This document shows, piece after piece, positions 25,974-36,525 of a stretch of DNA of 64,000 bases; positions within the stretch are counted from its first letter, which is position 1, and the number at the start of each line of letters is the position of its first letter. The stretch lies in the NCBI GenBank assembly GCA_031422295.1, contig JANOQM010000053.1, positions 124,001 through 188,000 of the forward strand. Reading direction: 5' to 3'. The notes under the pieces were generated by a model that did not search any database, was not told the DNA's origin, and saw only the letters and a program-made list of their open reading frames with translations. A program made the translations under genes and the position numbers. Source of the DNA: JANOMH01 sp031422295. Its GTDB lineage: Bacteria; Pseudomonadota; Alphaproteobacteria; Rhodobacterales; Rhodobacteraceae.

Positions 25974-26899
25974 GCAAAGCTCCGGGTTGGGCGGTCGAAT
26001 ATACGGCGGCCCAAAAGTGAGGCGGTCAGGTCAACCATCAGGGATGCCGTGCGGCCCCGGTCGTCCAGAAACGGGTTCAGTTCAACAAGGTCGAGCGACG
26101 CCACCAGTTCGCTGTCATGCAGCATTTCCATCACCAGATGCGCCTCGCGCAATGTGGCCCCGCCGGGAACCGTGGTCCCAACCGCAGGGGCAAATGACGG
26201 GTCCAAAAAATCCACGTCCAAAGACACATGCAGCAGCCCGCCTGCCGCTGCGACCTTGTCCAGAAACGCCGCCAAAGGCGCGCGAATCCCATGTTCGTCG
26301 ATGGATCGCATATCATGCAGGGACATGTTCAGCCCGTTCAGGGCGGCCACCTCGGCCGGGTCAACCGACCTCAGCCCGATCATGCAGACATTTTGCGGCG
26401 GCACCGGGGCTGTGACCGCCGGAAACCCGTCAAACCCCGGGCGTCCGGTGATATAGGCCATCGGGGTGCCATGCAGATTGCCGGAATCAGTGCTGTCAGG
26501 CGTGTGAAAATCGGTATGCGCATCCAGCCACAGCACGAACAGCGGGCGACCTTGGGATTTGGCATATTGCGCCATGCCGGCCACTGACCCGAGCGCCAGC
26601 GCATGATCGCCGCCCAGAAAGATCGGCAGGCCGTTGGGCGCATGATCCATCGCAGCCTGCATCAGGACCTGCGTCCAGCCGATGTTTTCGGCCAAGGCAT
26701 GGACCAGCGGGTTCTTGGCCGGCCCAACCGTCACTGTGGCCGGGGTCAGATTGCCGATATCGGTGACGCTGTGGCCCAACTCCTGTATCGCCTCGGCCAT
26801 ACCGGCGGTCCGGAACGCATCCGGCCCCATCAAGCAGCCCCGGCGGCGTTTGCCGCAATCCACCGGCGCGCCAATCAGGATGATATCTTTGTGTGTCAT
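25970..26899 (-). CDS. rocF: Arginase
   Basis: Hydrolyses arginine to ornithine and urea with two manganese ions. The protein is 309 residues. All metal motifs are present: GGDHALALG, DAHTDFHTP and SLDVDFLDPSFAP. It is the first gene of the minus-strand pair with ornithine cyclodeaminase. The symbol is used by homology; arcA-type arginine deiminase is excluded by the fold. Confidence 0.93.
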   Translation of the reverse strand: MTHKDIILIGAPVDCGKRRRGCLMGPDAFRTAGMAEAIQELGHSVTDIGNLTPATVTVGPAKNPLVHALAENIGWTQVLMQAAMDHAPNGLPIFLGGDHALALGSVAGMAQYAKSQGRPLFVLWLDAHTDFHTPDSTDSGNLHGTPMAYITGRPGFDGFPAVTAPVPPQNVCMIGLRSVDPAEVAALNGLNMSLHDMRSIDEHGIRAPLAAFLDKVAAAGGLLHVSLDVDFLDPSFAPAVGTTVPGGATLREAHLVMEMLHDSELVASLDLVELNPFLDDRGRTASLMVDLTASLLGRRIFDRPTRSFA

Positions 26900-26938
26900 G
26901 CGATAAACTATCTGGCCGTCGGTTGGATAGCAAACGCC

Positions 26939-27400
26939 TTAGGGACGGCGTGACGCCACGACCGCCCGCATCCAGATTGCCACCAGAAGCAGCGAAAAGA
27001 TCGCGTTCCAGGACGGCATGGACAGGGTGAACAGCTCCCAACTCACCTTGTCGCACATCACCAGACGCGGGCCTTCGGTGGACAACAGATCGGTGGCATC
27101 TAACCCGCCAAGGCCCGATCCGGTGCAACTGGCCGGCCCCTCCCACCAGTCCCGTTCCACCCCGGTGTGGAATATCCCGATGGCCGCGCTGCTGAATGTC
27201 GCCAATGCGCCCAAAGTGGGTATCAGCCGCCCCTGAATGGCCAGCCCGGCAAGCCCGAACACAATGGCTGCGGCATGTGGCCAGCGTTGCCACAGGCACA
27301 TGGCGCAGGGCGGATAGCCGAAATACTGGAACAGGAACGCCCCGCCCAGCAGCCCGGCCGACCCAAGGGTGGCCAGCATGATCAGTCCAAGCCGTGTCAC
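26939..27400 (-). CDS. DsbB-family disulfide bond formation protein
   Basis: Inner-membrane quinone-linked oxidase that recharges DsbA. The protein is 153 residues from GTG 27400, chosen because GAGGT lies 4 bases upstream and the GTGA overlaps the stop of the DedA-like gene; the frame is open much further upstream but that part is out-of-frame DedA coding. Four membrane helices; first periplasmic cysteine pair in PPCAMCLWQRW, second pair in SCTG and VMCDK. Gene length fits short DsbB forms. Confidence 0.88.
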   Translation of the reverse strand: MTRLGLIMLATLGSAGLLGGAFLFQYFGYPPCAMCLWQRWPHAAAIVFGLAGLAIQGRLIPTLGALATFSSAAIGIFHTGVERDWWEGPASCTGSGLGGLDATDLLSTEGPRLVMCDKVSWELFTLSMPSWNAIFSLLLVAIWMRAVVASRRP

Positions 27401-27993
27401 AGAAACCTCACCAGATAGAACCCACCGATCAGAAGCACGCAGAACAGCCCAAAGACAAGGCCCAACCAACGTTCGATGAAAACCCGGATCGGTTCGCCGA
27501 ATCTCCACAGCAGGGCGGCCACCAGAAAAAATCGGAAGCCCCGCGCGCCGAGGGACGCTGCCAGAAACACCGGGATGTTCATCCCCGTGGCCCCCGAGGC
27601 GATGGTGATCACTTTGAACGGGATGGGCGTGATCGCCGAGCCCAGAATCGCCCAGAACCCCCAGTCGTTGTACTGCAGGGCAAAGGCGTCGAAATCTGCC
27701 CCTTTGCCGTAAAACGCCAGCAGTGGCCGCCCCACGGTTTCCAGCAATGCCCAGCCGATGTAATAGCCCAGCAGGGCACCCGCGACCGAACTGAGCGTGG
27801 CCACAGTGGCGATCACGAAGGCTTTGGACGGGCGGGCGATGACCATCGGGATCATCAGCACGTAAGGTGGGATCGGGAAAAATGACGATTCCACAAAGCA
27901 GACCAGCGCCAGAACCCACAGCGCATTGGGCTGCTCGGCCATGCTGATCATCCAGTCGTATAATCGTCTGATCATGCCAGCCCGGTCCTGCAT
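27397..27993 (-). CDS. DedA/YqaA-family membrane protein
   Basis: 198 residues, polytopic. The family core reads FFPIPPYVLMIPM near the N-terminus and GSAITPIPFKVITIASGATGM in the middle (written in parts: GSAITPIPFK, ITIASGATGM). DedA proteins are thought to move phospholipids or undecaprenyl phosphate across the membrane. ATG 27975 with AGGA upstream is an alternative to 27993. It is coupled to dsbB by a 4-base overlap. Confidence 0.85.
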   Translation of the reverse strand: MQDRAGMIRRLYDWMISMAEQPNALWVLALVCFVESSFFPIPPYVLMIPMVIARPSKAFVIATVATLSSVAGALLGYYIGWALLETVGRPLLAFYGKGADFDAFALQYNDWGFWAILGSAITPIPFKVITIASGATGMNIPVFLAASLGARGFRFFLVAALLWRFGEPIRVFIERWLGLVFGLFCVLLIGGFYLVRFL

Positions 27994-28067
27994 CGGTTAT
28001 TTTCGTTCCTTAGGTCATGACAAGCCGTTATGGTCAACGCCAGAGTAGTCAGGTGGAGTGGTTAGTG

Positions 28068-28928
28068 ATGAAGTGGCAAGGCAGACGCACCAGCAACAAT
28101 ATCGAAGATCGCAGGCGCAGCGGCGGGGCCACGGCGGGCGGGATCGGTGGCCTTGGTGTCGTGGTGGTGCTGGTCGTCGGCTATTTTCTGGGCATCGACG
28201 TAACCCCGCTATTGAACGGTCTGGATCAGGGCCAGGGCGGTGGCGTTGCCACATCCGGCAATGTGGAAATTACGGCCGCCGATGAACGTGCGGCTGAATT
28301 TGTGTCCGTCGTGCTGGCCGATACCGAAGAAGTCTGGACCCAGATTTTCCGCGACCAGTTAGGCCAGACCTATGCGCCGCCGGTTCTGGTGTTGTTCAAG
28401 GGCACGACCCAATCCGCCTGTGGCGGGGCCAGTGCCGCCAGCGGGCCGTTTTACTGCCCGCCGGAGAAAAAGGCGTTTCTGGACACTGATTTCTTTGTGA
28501 CCATGGAACGACAGTTGGGTGCAGGTGGCGACTTTGCTGCCGCGTATGTCGTGGCGCATGAGATCGGCCATCATGTGCAGAATGAACTGGGTATTCTGGA
28601 TCAGGCCAACCGGGTCCGCGCCCAGGTCGACGAGGTGCAATCAAATGCGATTTCGGTGCGGATCGAGTTGCAGGCCGATTGCCTGTCCGGGATCTGGGCC
28701 CGGGCCGCGCAGGAACAGTTCGGCAGTCTGGAACGCAATGACATTGCCGAGGCGCTGAATGCTGCCGAACAGATTGGTGACGATACGTTGCAGCGCAATG
28801 CAGGCCAATCGGTGCAGCCGCATACATTTACCCATGGCACATCGGCGCAGCGACAGCGCTGGTTTACCATTGGCTATGACAGCGGCGACTTTGGCGCCTG
28901 TGATACGTTCAACGCCGGTCAGCTGTGA
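28068..28928 (+). CDS. YpfJ-family neutral zinc metallopeptidase
   Basis: 286 residues: short cytoplasmic N-terminus (KWQGRRTSNNIEDRR), one membrane helix (about residues 25-45), then an extracytoplasmic protease domain. The zinc motif HEIGHH is at 164-169 and the third ligand is expected in ELQADCLSG. The family has no well-known substrate. ATG 28068 is preferred to 28017 because GGTGGAG is upstream and the family N-terminus KWxGRR begins there. Divergent from the DedA-like gene. Confidence 0.88.
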   Translation: MKWQGRRTSNNIEDRRRSGGATAGGIGGLGVVVVLVVGYFLGIDVTPLLNGLDQGQGGGVATSGNVEITAADERAAEFVSVVLADTEEVWTQIFRDQLGQTYAPPVLVLFKGTTQSACGGASAASGPFYCPPEKKAFLDTDFFVTMERQLGAGGDFAAAYVVAHEIGHHVQNELGILDQANRVRAQVDEVQSNAISVRIELQADCLSGIWARAAQEQFGSLERNDIAEALNAAEQIGDDTLQRNAGQSVQPHTFTHGTSAQRQRWFTIGYDSGDFGACDTFNAGQL

Positions 28929-28985
28929 ATTTGCAGCGTCTTGCGGTTGACGCCGCACTGGGGCGGGGGTAAACGCCCCATTAGT

Positions 28986-29069
28986 GCCCGAGTGGTGGAA
29001 TGGTAGACGCAGAGGACTCAAAATCCTCCGCCGCGAGGCGTGTCGGTTCGAGTCCGACCTCGGGCACCA
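28986..29069 (+). tRNA. tRNA-Leu (anticodon CAA)
   Basis: Acceptor stem GCCCGAG (28986-28992) pairs with CTCGGGC (29059-29065), followed by discriminator A and an encoded CCA. The anticodon stem GAGGA/TCCTC encloses loop CTCAAAA with CAA at 29019-29021. The long variable arm and the T loop GGTTCGAGTCC are present, as in class II tRNAs. Reads UUG codons. Confidence 0.96.
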
Positions 29070-29734
29070 CCTTTGAATTTCAGAATAATTTGATTCGTTT
29101 TGCGCACCTCGCCTTTGGCGTGTGGACCCTGTTTGTTCATGGACCAATCGCCGGACGGTGGCGGGATTGATGAGGTTTCAGGGACATTGAATTGGGGCGG
29201 AAAAGTGGCGGATATTTCCCTCTTGGGTCTGGGATACGCGGCTTCACTGTTGCTGATCTGGATGCAATCACAGGTAGAAATGCAGAAAATTTTGCTATTA
29301 TGCGGCGTTTTGGTCTGAAATTGGGGCAAACTGACCGGAATTGGCCATGCATTCGGCACCAATGCTGTCTGCCCAAGGCGACTGAGTGATCGCATTTCCG
29401 ACCCAAGTTAAACCAAGCGGTCTTTTTCTGAACACTTCTTGGACACTTTTCCCTTTTTTTGACGGGTTGTTCCCGATATGCAGAAGGTGCCCGACTGGGG
29501 GGCATTCTGGCTGCTTAGGCCGGCCAGTTGGCAGGGTGGCCTGCTGGCGAATGTGTTGTCTGCACGACTGGGGCTGCCGTCCCTGACACGCGGATATGAT
29601 GTGGCCGGGCGTTTGCGTCTTGGCCGGTTTTGTTATGTGGTTCGACCCCAGAAGACGGAGTTTGGACCGTCAGGCAAAGCCAAAGTGCGGTGTGGCTATG
29701 TAGCAGCATCTTGTGTGTCAGAGGAGTCGAAGCG
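29070..29734 (+). other. 665-base stretch without a convincing gene
   Basis: Between tRNA-Leu and the RTX-Hint gene. Frames of 65-122 codons exist on both strands but lack ribosome sites, familiar motifs and neighbour-like codon use. Base composition is more AT-rich in 29070-29470 than around it. It probably holds the promoter and control region of the RTX-Hint gene, whose ribosome site GAGGAG lies at 29720-29725. I see no transposase remnant or clear repeat. Confidence 0.5.
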
Positions 29735-32140
29735 ATGTCGGAATTGAATACGCACACCCCCGATGGGACTATTGAAGGCACCACTGGTGATGATCTGATC
29801 AACATCAGCTATCTTGGTGATCCTGATGGCGACCGGGTGGATGCTGCGGATGCTGTTCTGACCGGAGCCGCCCCGAATGATGATCTGATTCTTGGCTTTG
29901 AAGGCAATGACACCGTGTTTGCCGGCCAAGGCGATGATGTCGTCTATGGCGGGTCCGATGACGATCGGGTTTTTGGCGACGGCGGCAATGATTCATTGTT
30001 TGGCGATGCAGGTCAGGACATTCTGACTGGCGGCGCTGGCAATGATGCGCTGGACGGCGGCACTGGTGACGACACGCTGAAAGGCGGCGACGGCGATGAT
30101 GCCCTGACCGGCGGCACCGGCAACGACTGGCTGGCAGGCGAAAATGGCCGCGACACGATTGTGGCCGGTGGTGGCGATATTGTCGACGGCGGGGCAGGCG
30201 GCAATGATAACGACACGCTCGATCTGCGCGGCCTTGCGCCCTACGTGTTGCAAGGGCTGACCCCGGACAGCAATGGCAATGGCACCGACGGGACCGTTGT
30301 GTTCGTGGATACGGATGGCAATCCGACCGGCGAGACGATTCAGTTTACCGAGATTGAGACCATCCTTGAGGATGACCCGACCACCGGCCCCGATGGCACG
30401 GTTGAGGGCACTGCCGGGGATGACCTGATTGATCTGGCCTATACCGGCGATCCCGAAGGCGACCGGATTGACGCCAATGATGCGATCCTGCCGGGCGATA
30501 CCCGCAATGATGATCTGATCTATGGCTTTGACGGCAATGATACGATCATGGCGGGCGACGGCGATGATGTTGCCTATGGCGGGTCGGGCAATGACCGGAT
30601 TTATGGCGGCGACGGTGATGATGCGCTGGTTGGCCGGACTGGCAATGATATCCTCAGCGGTGGTGCTGGCGATGACGATCTGCGCGATGGTCAGGGCCGC
30701 GATACCGCCTTTGGCGGGTCGGGCGACGATACCATCCGGTCCGGCGAGGATGCTGATTCGGTGCTGGGCGGGTCGGGAAATGACCTGATCTATGGCGGGT
30801 CGGGCAATGATGTGCTGGACGGATCGGCCGGGGGCATTGGTCTGTTTGACAATCCCTATCCGCCGCTTCCCGCAGACCCGTTTCCCGACAATGACCATGA
30901 CACTGTATATGGCGGGTCGGGCGATGATACGGTCCGCACCGGTGATGATGCGGACACTTTGTTTGGCGGCGATGGCAATGATACGCTGGATGCCGGGATT
31001 GATGATGACGTGGTGTCGGGCGACCGGGGCAATGACACGATCATTGGCGGCGAAGGCAATGATATCATTCGCGGCAATGCGGGCAATGACACAATCTACG
31101 GTGGCCTGTCGCCCTTATTCCCCGACAGCCTGAATATTCCCGATGTGGACGGTGATCTGGTCCCGGACAATGGCCTTGACACGATCTATGGCGGCGCTGG
31201 CGATGATACCATCTTTGGCATGGACGATGACGACACCATGTTTGGTGGCGGCGGCAATGACCGGATGGATGGTGGTGTCGATGATGACGTCATCCGTGGC
31301 GATGCTGGCAATGATATTTTAACCGGAGGACAAGGTAATGATGATCTGTTTGGCGGTAATGACCGTGATGTTTTCCTGGGTGGTAATGGCGGCGACACCG
31401 TTGATGGCGGCGCGGGTGGCGACGATTTCGACACGCTGAACCTGACCGGGTCGGGTGTTGACTTCATCACCTATACCAGTGTTGACCGCGAAGATGGCAT
31501 CGTGACCTATCTGGATGGCACAACGATGTCATTCACCGAGATCGAGAATGTCGTGCCCTGCTTTACCCCCGGCACGACGATCGCAACCCCCAAAGGCGAG
31601 CGGTTGGTCGAGGATCTGCGGGAAGGCGACCGGATTATCACCCGCGACAATGGGATTCAGGAAATCCGCTGGGTTGGCCGCAAGGATGTGTCGGGTAAGA
31701 CCCTGCAATCCACCCCGCATCTGAAACCGATCATGATCCGCGCCGGCGCTTTGGGCAATGGCCTGCCCGAACGCGATATGATGGTGTCGCCGAACCACCG
31801 CATATTGGTGTCGAATGACCGCACCCAGCTGTATTTCGAGGAATCCGAAGTGCTGGCTGCTGCCAAGCATCTGATCGGCAGTGCCGGGATTATCGAACTG
31901 CATGTGATGCAGACCTCGTATATCCATTTCATGTTTGATCGCCACGAGGTTGTGCTGTCAAACGGCTGCTGGACTGAAAGCTTCCAACCGGGCGAGCAGA
32001 GCCTGAAGGGGATCGGCAATGCGCAGCGCAATGAAATTTTTGAGCTGTTCCCGGAATTGGCCACGCAAATCGGTATCGACGGCTATCAGGCGGCCCGCAA
32101 GGCGCTGAAAAAGCACGAGGCGCGGCTGTTGGTCAAGTAA
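29735..32140 (+). CDS. RTX calcium-binding protein with C-terminal Hint domain
   Basis: 801 residues, acidic, without a Sec signal peptide; likely exported by type I secretion. Residues about 55-600 contain blocks of the GGxGxDxxx nonapeptide (for example GGAGNDALDGGTGDDTL) that form calcium beta-rolls. A module beginning PDGTIEGTTGDDLI near residue 9 recurs as PDGTVEGTAGDDLI near 219, an internal duplication. From C609 the Hint domain begins CFTPGTTIATPKGERLVEDL, with MMVSPNHRILV carrying the His block. Hint domains can self-cleave; here no extein follows as in inteins. Start at 29735 with GAGGAG upstream. Confidence 0.9.
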   Translation: MSELNTHTPDGTIEGTTGDDLINISYLGDPDGDRVDAADAVLTGAAPNDDLILGFEGNDTVFAGQGDDVVYGGSDDDRVFGDGGNDSLFGDAGQDILTGGAGNDALDGGTGDDTLKGGDGDDALTGGTGNDWLAGENGRDTIVAGGGDIVDGGAGGNDNDTLDLRGLAPYVLQGLTPDSNGNGTDGTVVFVDTDGNPTGETIQFTEIETILEDDPTTGPDGTVEGTAGDDLIDLAYTGDPEGDRIDANDAILPGDTRNDDLIYGFDGNDTIMAGDGDDVAYGGSGNDRIYGGDGDDALVGRTGNDILSGGAGDDDLRDGQGRDTAFGGSGDDTIRSGEDADSVLGGSGNDLIYGGSGNDVLDGSAGGIGLFDNPYPPLPADPFPDNDHDTVYGGSGDDTVRTGDDADTLFGGDGNDTLDAGIDDDVVSGDRGNDTIIGGEGNDIIRGNAGNDTIYGGLSPLFPDSLNIPDVDGDLVPDNGLDTIYGGAGDDTIFGMDDDDTMFGGGGNDRMDGGVDDDVIRGDAGNDILTGGQGNDDLFGGNDRDVFLGGNGGDTVDGGAGGDDFDTLNLTGSGVDFITYTSVDREDGIVTYLDGTTMSFTEIENVVPCFTPGTTIATPKGERLVEDLREGDRIITRDNGIQEIRWVGRKDVSGKTLQSTPHLKPIMIRAGALGNGLPERDMMVSPNHRILVSNDRTQLYFEESEVLAAAKHLIGSAGIIELHVMQTSYIHFMFDRHEVVLSNGCWTESFQPGEQSLKGIGNAQRNEIFELFPELATQIGIDGYQAARKALKKHEARLLVK

Positions 32141-32176
32141 CGGACTGCAGTGGCGTCAGGGCTGGCGTTGGAAACG

Positions 32177-32197
32177 GGCGGCTCGGGCCGCCTTTTT
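32177..32197 (+). terminator. Intrinsic terminator after the RTX-Hint gene
   Basis: GGCGGC (32177-32182), loop TCGG, GCCGCC (32187-32192), then TTTTT. It lies 37 bases after the stop of the RTX-Hint gene and indicates a single-gene transcript. Confidence 0.85.
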
Positions 32198-32253
32198 CTA
32201 TTGATGCCGGTGGCGGGCTGATTGTTTGGCCCTAAAAGGCCGAAGGCTGGCTG

Positions 32254-32532
32254 CTAACCGCCACCCATCACAAAATTCCGTCCGATATGCTGCGTGGCCT
32301 GCCACCAGACCGAGGCGCGGGTCCGGGCCTGATGTGCTGCAAAGGCGGTCTGATCGATGAACCCTTCGTTCAGCGTCCAGACCAGCGGGTCGGTTCCCGG
32401 CGTGACATTGAACCAGACACAGCCCGGTTCGGCCCGGCTAAGGCGGATATGTTCGGGCAGATGGGTTTTCACGATCTCTGCATCCTGTGCTGTGCCGCAG
32501 GTCAGCGTTCCGGTCAGGGTCACGAAGGACAT
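32254..32532 (-). CDS. ABM-domain (antibiotic biosynthesis monooxygenase-like) protein
   Basis: 92 residues, a dimeric alpha-beta barrel domain with the pattern LTGTLTCGTAQDAEIVKTHL, then RAEPGCVWFNV, WTLNEGFIDQTAFAAHQ and a C-terminal helix. Members oxidise quinols or degrade heme, but short ones like this are usually uncharacterised. Its start lies inside the last codons of the alcohol dehydrogenase gene (13-base overlap), so the two are coupled. Confidence 0.75.
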   Translation of the reverse strand: MSFVTLTGTLTCGTAQDAEIVKTHLPEHIRLSRAEPGCVWFNVTPGTDPLVWTLNEGFIDQTAFAAHQARTRASVWWQATQHIGRNFVMGGG

Positions 32533-33515
32533 ATCAACACTTTCACTTCGCCCGGCAATGCCGCCGCACGGATGGCGCCAATGCTGTCGGCAAGGCTGAT
32601 GTCACGGCTGATCAGGGGTTCGACCTGAACCCGGCCGGTTGCAATCAGATGTGCGGCCCGCGATTGGGTAAACGGGTTGATAAACGCAAAACGCAGGTCA
32701 ATTTCGCGCACCAGCAAATCAAACGGGTCGATGCGGGTGGTTTGCCCCTGCGGCAAAACCCCCAGGATAACAACCCGCCCGCCTTTGCGGGTCAAATAGG
32801 GCGCTACGGTCATGGTATCCTGCACGCCGGCGCATTCCAGCACCACATCGGCCCCTGCTGGCCAGATCATCCGGGCCTGATCCGGTAACGCAGCGGCGTG
32901 GGCTGCACCAAGGCTGATCGCCAAATCGCGTTTTGTGGCCTGCCGCGTGATCAGCATCACCTCAGCCCCCGCTGCACGGGCAAGCTGCACACAAAGCTGA
33001 CCGATGACTCCGCCGCCCAGCACGATCACCCGCTGACCGGGACGAACGTCGGCGATATCCAGCCCATGCAGGCAACAGGCCAGCGGTTCGCAAAACGCCC
33101 CATGCCGCGGGTCGAGCGTGCCGGGCAGGATCAGCGCGCGGTGCGCCGGGACCGCCACATAACCGGCAAAACCGCCGTCCCGGTGAATGCCGATGGCCTG
33201 CAATTGGTCACACAGGTTGATCCGGCCAGTCAGGCAATACGGGCAGCATCCGCAGACGATATTGGGATCGCAAGTGACCAGATCGCCGGGGTTGTGACTG
33301 CTGACGGCGGGTCCGATGGCGGTGATCCGGCCACAAAATTCATGGCCCAGCGTGACCGGCGGGCGGGATGGAAATTCACCCAGATAGATATGCCGGTCAG
33401 TGCCGCAGATGCCCGCAGCCAGCACCTGCACCAAAACCTCGGACGGGCCGGGGGTGGGAATGGGCATGTCGGTCAGGCGCAAATCGCCTGTGGCGTATAA
33501 TCGGGCAGCTTGCAT
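32520..33515 (-). CDS. Zinc-dependent medium-chain alcohol dehydrogenase
   Basis: 331 residues of the MDR superfamily. Catalytic zinc ligand in GICGTDRH and GHEFCGRI; structural zinc cluster CDPNIVCGCCPYCLTGRINLC (cysteines in CGCCPYC and the later C). The nucleotide-binding motif is VLGGGVIGQLC. It resembles sorbitol/threonine/L-idonate-type dehydrogenases, so the substrate is probably a polyol or sugar acid, but this is a guess. Upstream neighbour is an MFS exporter 54 bases away on the same strand. Confidence 0.87.
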   Translation of the reverse strand: MQAARLYATGDLRLTDMPIPTPGPSEVLVQVLAAGICGTDRHIYLGEFPSRPPVTLGHEFCGRITAIGPAVSSHNPGDLVTCDPNIVCGCCPYCLTGRINLCDQLQAIGIHRDGGFAGYVAVPAHRALILPGTLDPRHGAFCEPLACCLHGLDIADVRPGQRVIVLGGGVIGQLCVQLARAAGAEVMLITRQATKRDLAISLGAAHAAALPDQARMIWPAGADVVLECAGVQDTMTVAPYLTRKGGRVVILGVLPQGQTTRIDPFDLLVREIDLRFAFINPFTQSRAAHLIATGRVQVEPLISRDISLADSIGAIRAAALPGEVKVLICPS

Positions 33516-33569
33516 CGGGGCCTCGCGGGTTTAGCCCAGACTGGCAGGGGTTGCAGGCCGCGCCAAGCC

Positions 33570-34849
33570 CTAGCTGGCCGCCGCGGTTGCGGAATGCGGT
33601 TTAGTGGTTTCGGCGCTGGCCTCGACCGCATCCAGCCGGTCGGCCCGGCGCAGATCGGGGAACATCCACGCCCAGGCCCCGGTCACGATGATCGTGCCGA
33701 TCCCGCCGAATACGGCTGCCCCGACCGGGCCGATCCAGCGGCTGACCACGCCGGATTCAAATTCGCCCAGTTCGTTCGAGCCTGAGACAAACAGCCCCGA
33801 CACCGACGACACCCGGCCCCGCATGTGGTCTGGCGTCACGATCTGCACCAAAGTCTGGCGCACATAAATCGAGATCATGTCAGCGGCCCCGAGAACCGCG
33901 AGCGCCAGCACTGACAGCCACATAGATTGGGATAGGCCGAAGACGATTGTGGCCAGCCCGAAGGCCCCAACGGCCCAGAACATCCGCGCCCCCGCCCGCC
34001 GTTTCAGTGGCCAGCGCACAAGGATCAGCGCCATGATCACTGCGCCGATGGCCGGGCCAGAGCGCAACAGGCCAAACCCTTCGGGCCCGACTTTCAGGAT
34101 ATCGGCGGCAAAGGCGGGCAGCAGTGCTGTGGCCCCGCCCAGTAAGACTGCGAACAGGTCCAGCGAGATGGCCCCGAAGATGATCTTGTGGTTCCAGACA
34201 TAGACCAGCCCTTCGCGGATTTGTTCGATCTGGTTGCCGGGCTGGCGCACCGGCGTTGTGTTGGCCCGCATCAGCAGGATGATGACCATGCCTGCGCAAA
34301 ACAATGCCGCAGCGGTCCCGTAGGCCGCGGCCGTCGACAGCGCCACCAGCAGCCCACCGATCCAGGGCCCGACAATGACCGCCGCCTGCCAGCTGAGCGA
34401 CTTGAGCGAGATCGCCTGCGGCATGTCGGCCACCGGCACCAGCATCGGCACCAGCGCAGAGCCCGCAGGTGACAGAAACGCCCGGGCGGCCCCGAAAAAA
34501 GCTGCAATCACAAAGATATGCCAGATCTGTGGGTCAGGTTCGAGGGCGATAGCCACCAGACCCAGAACGCTCAGCGCCTCGACCACAAGGCTCAGCAGCA
34601 CAATGGCCCGGCGCGAATGCCGGTCGGCCAGTGACCCGGCCCATAGCGTCAGCAGGAACAGCGGCACGAATTGTGCCAGCCCGACCATGCCGACCAGAAA
34701 CGCACTCTCGCCAATGCTGCGGGTTTCCCGCCCCAGACTGTAAACCTGCCAGCCAATGGTCACAGCCTCGATCTGAATCGCCACATGGACCAGCAGCATG
34801 CCCGCCCAGAACAGCCCAAAATCGCGGTGGCGGAACAGGAAGGTGGTCG

Positions 34850-34853
<4 letters not shown>
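33570..34853 (-). CDS. MFS transporter of the EntS/MFS_3 type
   Basis: 427 residues with about 12 membrane helices. The N-terminal part reads RHRDFGLFWAGMLLVHVAIQ and the loop 2-3 motif is AGSLADRHSRR, typical of drug/siderophore exporters. Substrate not inferable. Its ATG overlaps the guaA stop (ATGA), so it is read as an extension of the guaA transcript. Confidence 0.87.
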
Positions 34854-36406
<1,553 letters not shown>

Positions 36407-36525
36407 GTGGCTCGGCATAAGATGCAGCGCGGGGCGGTGCAAGGGGGGGCGTCCAAACCACTTGCCAGCACCAACTGCGCAGGGTTAGCCTTAGGTCAAC
36501 AACCCACATGACAGGAGCAGTTGCT

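Noticed and set aside
27401..27919. N-terminal extension of the DsbB frame
   Set aside because: It runs through the DedA-like gene in another frame; Gly/Arg/His-rich translation is typical of shadow coding. GTG 27400 with GAGGT fits the real start.
29137..29505. 122-codon minus-strand frame in the gene-free stretch
   Set aside because: Low-complexity basic translation without a ribosome site or family resemblance; the antisense reading also looks random.
29478..29747. 89-codon plus-strand frame before the RTX-Hint gene
   Set aside because: No ribosome site, overlaps the ribosome site and start of the RTX gene, contains rare codons (CGA, AGG) and no familiar motif.
29737..31545. RTX repeats as a tandem DNA repeat or CRISPR array
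   Set aside because: The periodicity is of coding nonapeptides (27 bases, degenerate) within one open frame, with no identical spacered repeats.
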